Positions 47,491 through 59,600 of a stretch of DNA of 64,000 nucleotides are shown here, piece after piece (positions within the stretch are counted from its first letter, which is position 1; each line of letters begins with the position of its first letter). The translations under genes and the position numbers were made by a program. This DNA comes from Siphonodentalium dalli (Eukaryota; Mollusca; Scaphopoda; Gadilida; Siphonodentaliidae): positions 166,150,394 to 166,214,393 of the forward strand of contig CP136069.1 in NCBI GenBank assembly GCA_032622095.1. Direction: 5' to 3'. The notes below the pieces were generated by a model. The model was not told the origin of the DNA. It saw only the letters and a program-made list of their open reading frames with translations, and made no database searches.

Positions 47491-47663
47491 ATCCATCCCG
47501 GTCTCCCTCAACTATGATGTTACTAATTGTAATGCTGCTGTTCACACATGGATGTCTGGGTTACATCGGTGAGGATGAATGGTTAGACCCTGACGATATG
47601 ATTAATTTTGATCACAGTAACATGAGAATGAAAAACCAAGCTGAGAAACCTGACAATAACAAA
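47491..47663 (+). CDS. CLCC1: CLCC1 exon with start codon (coding 47514-47663, residues 1-50)
   Basis: The acceptor tgttttttag ends at 47490, so at least one non-coding 5' exon lies upstream and was not located. The first ATG of an ATG-ATG pair is 47514. It gives MMLLIVMLLFTHGCLG, a signal peptide, then YIGEDEWLDPDDMINFD. The donor is aaa|gtaagt after 47663. Confidence 0.93.
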
Positions 47664-50600
47664 GTAAGTACTAGAAAGAAGCTGTTATGAAAATGGATAT
47701 CAGCTGAAATTTTCATCTGATTAATATGTTTGTCCATGTTGACTGAATTTTCATCTACATGTACATGCAATTTTGGAAATGGAAATTGACTAGAAAAACA
47801 TTAAGCAATCCAAAAAAGACTAATGAACATAATATGGGTACCTGTGACACCTGGGGTATGGTTCAGTTACAGTAATGCCCTAAATAATCGACTCCATAAC
47901 TGCAGCAGAACAAGCCATATTTCCGACTAAATCCTGAAAAATTACCCATAATTCTGCTGTGGTTAAGGAGTTGATTATTTAGGGCATTACTGTACTCAAG
48001 AGGAAAGCCTTTTCGGAGTTTCAATATGGCAGTTTTTGCTGGAATAAATGAAATTCTTTTCTGTGTGTAGCAAAACAATTTCTGTAGATCATAGAATATT
48101 GTGCAAGGTCAAGGTCAAGGTAAATAATGTTTGGCCAATATATTCTCTTATATATGTGAGGATCCCTATGGGAGACTTTCATAAAAAGAATGCATTGGCA
48201 CAGGGTTTTCACAAAATTTCAGGAAGCTCCAGTCATGGAAGGGTTAATGAACCTTTATCATAGTACTAGTATATAATTTATATTAGTGCGGCATGCACAC
48301 TGAAGGTGCCATAACTTAGTCAATTTGTAGCTACAACTCTGTTATCTTGTACTCTGGTATTCCAAATACACATGCATGCCTGTTTATTAATGTTTTTTTT
48401 TAATCATTTCCACCATATATGTATCTCCTTGTTTATTTTATTTGCTTTATTTCCCCCCAGCAAACTAGATGAGGAGAGTGTACTTGAATGGAAATATCTT
48501 CAAATATTAAATTTCACCTAAATGAAGATTTAATAAAAAATATCGTTTGTGTCTCAGACACGCCGCATTGAAATAAATGGCCCGCATTGGATCATGTTTT
48601 ATTTTGATTAAATTTTGGTATGTTTTTACAAACATGCCTGTATATATTGAGCATTATTATATGATCACAAACTTTCTACTCAAAGTCCCATACTAAATGA
48701 TACTGAAAATGAGTTGATAAATCATGATATCTACTGGATTGTCCTATAAATAGGACAGATGGGTTAATAACAAGATCACGCGACTTCATGAGCTATTAAT
48801 AGGAAATATAATCCTGTTTATTAAATTTTGACTTCTTGAATCACATTGTTGTGCATTTGATGGATCCATGTACATAAATACACGGGTCAGTAAGGTATTT
48901 CGGGGCTAATGGGCTTCGTAACATTGGCAGATCATATAATAAAACACTTATTGCATTGTTTCGAGGTTGACATGAGGATTTATCAACCCTTGAAAGTTAA
49001 TATTCACCTCGGCCTGCAGCCTCTGTGAATATTAACTTCCTCGGGTTGATAAATCCTCATGTCAACCTGGAAACAATGCAATAAATGTATATTATTTAAT
49101 TGCAATCTACATGAAATCTTAACATATCTCTGTGATTGATAGATTGATTAATGATTATCATGTATACACATAGTGACATAGAACGTTAAGTAGATGACAA
49201 CATTGAAGAAAATGATTAGCTGATCATCATGGTGTACTAATTGTAACTCCAGAACAATTGAAATGTACTGGAGGAAATTTAGGATCACATGTTCACAGGT
49301 GTCAATTTATAGACAACAATAATAATTGTGAATAGTCAGGGGCATTAGAATATTATTGGTATTAAATCTCTATACTTTAGCATACAGGTATATTAGGAGC
49401 ACAATTAATTTTTTACATCAGATTAAATGGGTACTAGTTCCCTCTACATTTTTTACTATTACTAGGCAAGGGAAGCTATCATGATCCATGCTTACGATGT
49501 GCAAAAATTGTCTGTAGTGCTGGGCGATATGACGATATATCGGGTATAACCGGTTTTAATTTTGATATCGTCAATAATATCATCTGAAATAAAAATATTG
49601 TAATACCATCCCAAGTTGTAATATTCTCCATGTAGGTTGAAACCAATCATATGGTCACAACAAACAGGGAAGTTAGAGTAAGCATAATAGTCCCAAACTT
49701 CCTGGAAACACGCAGTCGAACAAGTTTGATGTTGGATACGCTTCGTCGGAAACATCAAAGCACAAGCATCAGTTGGCTACATTGTGAGATGATTGGTATT
49801 TCGCTCGCATGCGACTGGCACAACGACCTCCTTTCAAGTTGGTGCAGCTTGCTCTGTCAACCGTTACCGGTTACTTGAAGACGGATTACCATGTCAGATT
49901 TTATATTGACCCCACTAGCTGATTGTGTCAATGTGTGCAAATTGCAAGTAAAATGATTTGGGGACATGTGCCATATGGATCATGGCATTGCTAGCGCATC
50001 AAAAAACGTCAATTTCACAAACTAATTGAACATGTCTATATCGTTTTTCCTTGGCTAAACAATTGCTGATGCAAATTCATTTCACATCGGTGTTTGCCTC
50101 AGCACTGCCCATTGCCGACGCTAATTCCCAAGGCTGCTGTATATGTACACTGATGTCTCACGATGCTACCAACTACCAATTCCCACTAATAAATAGTCAC
50201 ACAAACAACAATTCCTCACTAATAAATAACATGGCAATTTTAATCCGAATGGTCGAAGGGATATAACTCTAAAAATTTATGCGATCTGAAAACGCACATG
50301 GGCATTGTTATATGATAATATCACTTTGTTTCAACCCATATGCGCATGCTTAACTCTCAATCACTGGTTCATGTTACATGTCAGTAATAGGTGCGTGCTG
50401 TATACATGTAGGTAGGTGAGAACTACTCATTCCTCTATTAAAGGATCAAATAAGCTGACATGTGTTTATAAACATGCAGCTCATCATCACACATGGCAAC
50501 AATAACACATGCATGAGTATTCATCAGTTATCACTCTTCACTAATTTTGACAATGTATCATCGAAACGGTGCTTTGAACACTGCCTACAGTTTATATTAT

Positions 50601-53600
50601 TCCTGACCAAATTAGAAAGGAGTTGAAAGTTGTTGTGTTCGGCGTCGGCAAACTGTCAATTATTGCAGACGAGTGGTCATTATACTGTGATGTTACTGAT
50701 GTACAATCAATGTTCAATACACATTTAATCAACCTCGCATGGCCCACAAATCGTAAATAAAATGTAGGGATGTATTGTGCAAACTTTATTCATGAAATAT
50801 TGCATATAGTATACATTGTACTTACCAATTGTTATATACCAAAATAATATCGCGATAATATCGTTTATCGTGATATTGTAACTTTATATGTATATAGGAG
50901 GTACTGCACAGCAGCAATGTTATATATTTTATGCCTCCGAAACATGGCGAGCATTGCTCTTAGAACATGCTTGGGACTATACAACACACTAGGCGCCTAT
51001 TTTTAGAAGCAAATTTGATTTTTGAGACAATGCAAAATTTTTGAGATTGGGTGGGATACGAACCCCGGCCCGACGGCGAGCGCGCCTTGCGACTCAAAGT
51101 CCGACGTCAATACCACACGGCCACCGAAGCAACCCCTTTATAGCTTTCTTATACATGTAGTAAATTAGTTGGTTTTGTGTATATATGTGGATGCGGGAGT
51201 GTGTGGCACTAATATACTGTACATTTTACAGGATACAGGAAAAGTTGATCCCCCTCAGACAGCAGACAATGCGAGGGAAAGAAAACCAATTCATCCTACC
51301 AAAGATTTTGTTTCTGGAGCGGACGAAAGGCAAGAAATGTGTAAGAGCTGTCCATCAGGCATACCTTTTATGAGAGAAGTGGCTAGTTCCCTACACAGTA
51401 AAGTGAGAAAGAAGGTATGTCTAGTCTAATCAGGGCACAACAAAGGACTAGCCTAAGTTTACTTATCACAGAGAAGTCATAAAGGCCCAGGTACCAGCCT
51501 TGAGGCTTCAAATTGGGAGAAGTCACTTCTCTCTGTTTGGTTATTAGCAAGCCTGAGTTTAGTGTGCCTGTCATGTGCTGAATGAGGGCCCCCAGAGGGT
51601 GAATTTAGTGACGATATCCTGCATAGCAGGCTAGCATTACTAAATTCACAAATTTGACCTCATTCTGCTTAGGCCTCATCTTTTCTGCAAAGGTTCTTTA
51701 TTATCAAATTTCTATAGAAACTTCTTCACATAGATTCTGTTTCTTTTTTAGTTTACTTTCTCTATATCCCCAAATTGGCAGATGGCAGATTTCAAAATGG
51801 AGGTTCCTAATGGGTGTACATCACAATATTCACCATTCGGTAACTTCAATCTGAGTCGATGTCTCCCTCAGCATATGAGGCCATGCAGAATGAGGTTCCT
51901 AGAGGGTGAATTTAGTGATGCTAGCCCACTATATTCTGCAAATGACAGGCACACTAAACTCAGGGTTGGTTATTAGGATGAAGTGATCTGTTATCAGGGA
52001 GAAGTCATAAAGGCTGGAGTTCAGTTTACACCCCAACATCAGCCTTCTATGATCCTATAAGAATTAGGGAACACAAGAACCCATTCATAAAATCATTATA
52101 GCAAGAAAGAACACCATTATAATCATAAAAGATGCTTTAAATATGGTGTTGGGACATATGCATACAAGTATGTATGAGAGATAAGTCACTTCTCCCAGGG
52201 ACAAAAATAGGGAGAAGTGGCACATTTTAGGGAGAAGATGTCTCCCAAGTCTCCCTCTGTGCTGATCCCTGTTTAAAAGACAAAAGGTTGATTAATACTT
52301 CCATATCATTGATTTCTCATTTGATATTTTTTATTATATCGCACTGCAAATTCCACATTTATTCACACTGTAATCGTTTATCCGATTCTTCAACAGAACA
52401 TTTGATTCTCCGAATAATCAAATCTGATTCTCCAAATAAAATTTTGATAATTTCTTACCAACACTCAGAAAATGGTGAATTATACAAACACAAATATTTA
52501 CTGCTCCATTGTTTGATTTTTATTAGCTCAACTTGACAAGTTTGAGCTATAGCCATGGGTTGGTGTCCATCCGTCAACAATTCATTTGCACACACCACAG
52601 GCCACATTCCTCATCCGAACATCACCAAATTGCATATGAATCTTTCATGTGATGTCTAAATGGGAGCTATCAGATTTTTCGGAATTTGATTGAAAAATAT
52701 TGCCACCAATAGCCAAGCCTGTGTTATGAGGTCCCCAGAGTGTGAATTTAGTGACGCTTTCCTGCATGGCGCGTTAGCATCACTAAATTCACCCTCTGGG
52801 GACCTCATTCTACTTTGGTCTCATTTTCTCTGGAAATTTCTTTATTATCAAATTTCTATAGAAACTTCTTCACATAGATTCTATTTCTTTTTTAGTTAGT
52901 TTCTCTATATCCCCAAATTGGCAGAAGATACATTGCATAATCGAGGTTCCCAATGGGTGTACATCACAATATTCACCATTTGGGAACTTCAATCTGAGTC
53001 TTTGTCTCCCAAAGCAGATGAGGACATGCAGAATGAGGTCCCCACTATAATCAGGCTTGCCAATAGCCATTTTCAATTTCACATTTGAATCTATTGGCAT
53101 TCCCTGCAGCTCACAGTTATTGCATAAATGTTTTGAAAATTTACTGGCATTTTTAGCGATCTTGGATTTTAAGACTAAATCCTTCAGTGCGCCCTACAAC
53201 AAACTTCATCTGATTCATCCCAAACATGTGAATCTTCAGGCTTAATTCTTGATGGGAGCAATCAAATTTGAATGATTTTCGATCAAAAACATGGCCATCA
53301 GCAGACATCTTAAATTTTAACTCTGCATGACTAAATCCATCGGCGCACCCTATAACCATTATTTTCCATCCGATGTACAGTAATGCCCTAAGTAATCGAC
53401 TCATTAACCACAGCAGAATTATGGGTAACTTTTCAGGATTTAGTCGGAAATATGGCTTGTTGCCATTCATCAGAAAGCTCTCACTGAGAGCTTTCCGATG
53501 AATGGCAACGAGCCATATTTCCGACTAAATCCTGAAAAGTTACCCATAATTCTGCTGTGGTTTAGGGGTCGATTATTTAGGACATTACTATACCTTAGTT

Positions 53601-56600
53601 TAATCAAAACTTGGATAGGGGCCTGCGAATATTCGAGATTCGATGTCGATATCGGGCACTCGATTCGAGATCGACACCGAATCGGTCCGCTAATTCGGAT
53701 ATTTTCGAATCGGTGTTACTTTGGTGTAGTCTCGTTTTCTGCATCTACAAACACATGTCAAATGACCTGACCTCACAAAAATTCAAGTACAAGGTTGCCA
53801 TGTTAGCCAAAGTAGGTAATTTTGAATGTATGCCGTTCAGTATAGACGTGCATTATGCAAATTAGGCCTATGTGCTTTGATCGCAACCCGTGTCGGTGAT
53901 CAATCGCCGCATATATTTGTAATCTGTATCGACACTATGTAAATGTTTCTACATGGTGCGTGATCGCTAAATGTGGAACTCAATTGATTCCATTTTGTTT
54001 AGAACTTCAGATATCCAATTTAGATTATATGAGTAAAATTCAATGTCAGCCACCATTAACAAAACATATATTGGAATGCGCAGAAATGGTGAGAAACATT
54101 AGAACAATCGGTCTATTACATTCTTAAATGGACGTCGTCATGTGCGACACTGCCGGCAGAATTCCTATAATGTTTCTACTTTCAGTTTGTTTCCCCGGGA
54201 AATCGAGCGAGTTGAACCAAGTTTCGATTCGTTGAATCTTGTTGATAACATTTAACACTTGTAATTTGTTCTGTTTTTTGGGACCCCCACCGTGAAGACA
54301 ACTGTTGTGAATATGTGATGTAGGTGTTTGATCTGTTGTGGGGTGAACGGATTAACAGATAACTATACCATTGGTATCGGACTACAACAATTATATATAA
54401 GCTGATAGGTGTACAGATGTCCGCTTGTGTCAAATCTTTATTATCTTTATTAAATAATGTAGACAAGTGACTTCCATTCCATGGGGTTTGTTATATGTTG
54501 ATTGAACTGTCTTTAAGTGTCTTACTGTCACTTCTTGTGTCATGTTCGCCATGATACAGCTAGATAGAAATTCAATACAACGTATCAATACACACTGGTA
54601 AACAATGTCAATCACTAGCTGATTCGATTAGAGATTCGACTCGATGTCGATATCAGGAAGGAGATTCGATGCAAAATCCCCGATTCGCAGATCCCTAGTT
54701 AAGGAGTCGATTATTTAGAGCATTACTGTACTTTTATATGCTTGCTCTTTTGTAGTTTGATGATAACATACAGGAATATAACATCAAAGTACATCTCACC
54801 AAATCTGATATGAAGTCACTGAAACAATTTGCTGATGGTAATGGCAATATAATGGATGTCAAGGAAATTCTCAAAAACATGATAACATCCGTTGAACTGG
54901 AAGATTTGCAGTCATCCATTCACAACAGAGAATGGATCGAGAATAAATTTGGAGTTCCGATTTTCATACTACTTCAGGTAAGACACTTATATCTGCATTT
55001 CTGAGTGTTTTTATATGGCCTTTTTAAAATCGGGAGGAATTTTGTTTTTGGTTTCAGCTGGTAACTCGGACATGGATCATGATTCATTTTCACCATAGGC
55101 ATAGTCACGGCTTAGAAATTTTTCAATTTTGTGTCTGAAAGAACATTTCAGCTTGTATCCTAGGCCTGGATTATCGGATTGGGTTATGCTTTGGTGTGGT
55201 GATAGTACAGCTTGCAGGAAAGGACACCCACACAGTATGGGTTTCGTCACTTCATTTTTACAAGAGTTATGGCCCTTGTTTGACTTGGAAATTTGTGAAT
55301 TTTGTCTCTGCACTAACATTTCAGCTGGTAACACAGGCATGGGGGAAATGATACCCATGCACTTACTATGGGGTATGTCTTTTCATTGCTACCAGAGTTA
55401 CGACCCTAGTTTGACTTATTATATATAATTATATAAATTTTCGCTCTGTATGGATATTTTACATTGCAACTCTTGTAGCACTTGACTTCAATGTTATTTG
55501 GAATGCTAATAGACCAGGTTTGATGGAAGGAAACTGACAGGTTTTTTCCATTTCTGTTGTTGCCCTTTTGGAGATAGCATTGTTATCCAAGTACCAACAG
55601 TTGGATTTGAATATCTTTAGCAGGCCTGGCATTCTCAGAAATCTAGGAGAGCTAAAAATCGCCCTCCTGAAAAGGTCTAGGAGGGCTATTATTTGTGCCC
55701 TATTTAATATTAAATAACAAGATATGTTGTTACTTTAGCTAGTAATGTATTTAGTAACAATTCAGACAACTATTCTTTTTACATTTAAGTATTTTATTAG
55801 TATTTACATGAACATTGAATTTGAAATCCAAATCAGTCCCATTGTATTACGAAATGAAAGCGTTGTTTCAGAGTAGCAGCTCTTCTATCGATAGTGGTGA
55901 TAAATCCAGTGACAGTATTGTGAGTCAGATTACACAGCCTCAATGATGCCTGACATTATATTGCACTGTTCAGTTGCGTGGGAGGCATGATGCAATACTT
56001 CAAAGTGACATAACTCTGAACGGTGTGTCTATTTCACAGAGGCACGTGCTTCCGGTGGAAATGTTGCTACAACGTAATCAATATCGCTTGTACATTTCGC
56101 CAGGGACAGTCGGAATGCGGCTTATAGATCAAAGGTCCCATACCGACATCGTTTAACACTTCGTTGCCAACTCTGTTAGTACATAGATCATTACTTACAC
56201 CCGGGTCCTGGAGAGCGATGTTTTGCCGTTTGGGAGGGCGTTATTTCGTCCGCCTGGATTATTTTCAGGCGGGCGGTAGGCGAGCGATTTTATCGCTCGC
56301 CTCAGAATGCCAGGCCTGCTTTAGAATAGTGATATGTCAATATGAGGGAAAGGATACAATGGGTTTTATCCCATGGGACCTCATTCTGCAAATAACAGAC
56401 ACACTATTTGCAGGCTTGTTTATACATTTTTCCCCAAGTCTGAATTTAGTGTGCCTGTCATTTACAATGAGGTCCTCAGAGGGTGAATTTAGTGACGCTA
56501 TCCCACATAGCGGGCTAGCATCACTAATTCACCCTCTCTGGACCTCATGCTGCAAATAACACATGCTATTATCAGGCTTGTTTATAAATTTTCCCCAAAT

Positions 56601-59600
56601 CTGAGTTTAGTGTGCCTGTCATATGCAACGAGGTCCTCAGAGGGCCACATAGCGGGCTAGCATCACCAATTTCACCCTCTGGGGACCTCATTCTGCCTAG
56701 GCCTTATCTTCTCTGGAAAATTTCTTTATTATAAAATTTCTGTAGAATCTTCTTTGCATGGATTCTATTTCTTTTTTAGTTAAGTTTCTCTTTATCCCCA
56801 AATTGGTAGAAAATACATTGCATAATCAAGGTTCCCAATGGGTGTACATCACAATAGTCACCATTTGGGAACTTCAATCTGAGACTTTGTCTCCTATAGC
56901 AGATGAGGCCATGCAGAATGAGGTCCCCAGAGGGTGAATTTGATGATGCTAGGCCGCTATGTGGGATAGCGTAACTAAATTCACCCTCGGGGAACCTCAT
57001 TCTGCAAATGACAGGCACACTAAACTGATGTTTTCATTCTTACAGATGATGGCAGTGATTACTCTGGCTATTGTTATAGTCTACTTGGAAGTGAAAATGA
57101 ACATCTCATGGCGAAAGAAGGTTATCAAGCTTATAGTTATTCTGTTCATCTTTAGTGTACCATGGACATGGTATGAGCTCTACAAGGTGAGATTATTCAT
57201 CAAGTTTGAACCAGGGACCAGCATAGAAGTTTCAAATTGTGAGAAGTCACTTCTCCCTTTTCAATTATTAGGGAGAAGTCATAATGTCTGAAGATCAGTT
57301 AACACCCCATCGACGCCCGTCTATGATCCAAAAAGTATTATGCCATGCAAGAGCTCATTTATAGAACTATTATTATGAGTAAGTACACCATTATAATAAG
57401 ACACTTAAAATATCAGTCGACAATTTCCTTTAGCACACCCTACAGGTCACATCTCTCATGCAATCATCACCAAACTTCATATGGATCTTCGGGTGACCTC
57501 TAGATGTGAGCCAGCAATTTTTTCCAAAATTCTATAAAAAACATGTCTGGCAGCAGTCATTTGGATTTCAAATTTGAATCCATCGGCACACCCTGCGACC
57601 CGCATTTATCGGAGAATTGTTTTGAAAATTTATAGGCATGTTCAGGATCACCCCTAGATGGGAGCTATCAAATTTGAATGAATTTTTATGAAAAACATGG
57701 CAGCCAGCAGTCATCTTGGATTTGACTCTTTGCATGACTAAATTCTTTGGTGTGACATCCCTTATCTGATCGTCACCAAACTTCATATGGATCTTGGATT
57801 TCACATTTGAGTCCATCGACACATTCTGCAGCCCATATTTATTGGAGAAATGTTTTGAAAATTTACAGACCTATTTAGGATCACATTGCTGCGTTATGGG
57901 CATTAGCCAGAGTAGAGATTCATGACATGTCTAGGCTATTCCTAAGAACATACCATTCTATATTGTGGCTAAATATTACACATTTGTGAAACTTTGTGAA
58001 ATAACAATTCGGTTTTTTTTCAAGTTTTTTATTACAAAGTTTATTTATTCAATGTTGTGGATTAACCTTTCTATACTAAATACTCATTGATGAGTAGTTC
58101 TGTTTGAAATGTTTAGATAATAAATTCAACAAACGATCGGTTGAACTTAATATCTTAATATTTCCCTGCAATAAACAGGCATTCTTCCGTACTTGTATTA
58201 TTTGTCATCTGCTCATTTTTCCTGAAACTGCTCCAGATGAAAATAGACCATTCCAATGAATACTTTTATAATTGGATGGGAGAATCCATATAGTAAAGAA
58301 AGGGTTAAACATTCATAACCAATATAGATATAATTTCGTTATCAATCGGTAACGATTATCATTCATTTACTTTATTTTCTTCACAGAAAGAGGAGATAAA
58401 GCAGCATGCTGCGATTATGAAGGATGCGCCGCGCGAATGTCAGAATGATGCTGAGATGAATGTCTACCAGATGGCTACTCATGTCATCTCAAACTGGTTC
58501 ACATTCAAACAGGACAAATGCAATGCATATTACGAACATGTGCTGATGGATCCAATGTGGAAAGTTACCCCAACCCAGGTAGAGAGATTAAACCTTTCTG
58601 TACTAAATCAATGAAAATAATTTGTCTGTTATTTGCAGAATGAGGCCCCCTAGCAGACTAGCATCACTAAATTCACCCTCTGGGATCTCATTCTGCTTAG
58701 ACCTCATCTTCTGGGAAGTATCTATAGTCTCAAGTTAACATTTTATTAGTTACTTTTTCCCTTCTGGGAAGTTTCTATATCCCCTAATTTGCAGAAGATA
58801 AAATGCATAATCGAGGTGACTAATGGGTGAACATCACCAACTTCAACTGGGGAACTTCAATCTTATCCTTGGTCTCTCCTTGATTTGGTATCCGTCGTCC
58901 GTCAACTATTTCCATTAGCACAGGCTACAGGTCATACCCTTGGTCGGATCATTATGAAATTTGGCATGGCTGTTGACATTGATATCTAAATGGGAACGAG
59001 TCATTTTGGGGTCATTTGGCAAAAAAACATGGCCACCAGTGCCATCTTGGATTTCAAATTAAATCCTTTAGCACAGGCTCCAGACAGCACTGTTTGTCTG
59101 ATCATGATGAAATTTGTCGTGGATGTTAATATTGACAAGTAGATGGGAATGAGTCATTTTGGGGTCAATCGGCCATAAAACATAGCCACCAGTGGCCATC
59201 TTGGATTTTAGTCTTTGTATGACTAAATCCTTTGACACGGGCTACAGGTCGTGCCTTTGGTCGGATCATCATGAAATTTACATGTAGATGGGAAAGAATT
59301 GTTTTGGTGCCATTCGGCAATAAAACATGGCTGCCGGAAGCCATCTTGAATTTTAGTCTTTGCATCACTAAATTGTTTGGCACGGGCTACAGGTCGTACT
59401 TTCAGTCGGATCATTATGAAATTTGTCATGGCTGTTCACATTGACATGTAGATGGGAACGAGTCATTTTGGAGTCATTCTGCAAAAAAGCGGCCATCATA
59501 GATTTCAAAATTCAATCTATTAGCACTGGCTACAGGCTGGAGTGTTCCATCTGATCATCATGAAATTGGTCATTGTTGTTAATATTGATGGGAATGAGTC

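Noticed and set aside
51040-51137. Possible functional tRNA gene
   Set aside because: The A and B boxes are there, but the acceptor ends do not pair and a second, diverged copy exists. It is better read as a SINE head.
54182-54466. 94-codon minus-strand ORF inside the hAT-like element
   Set aside because: Composition without domain features, no BED or hAT motif, no splice-linked partner.
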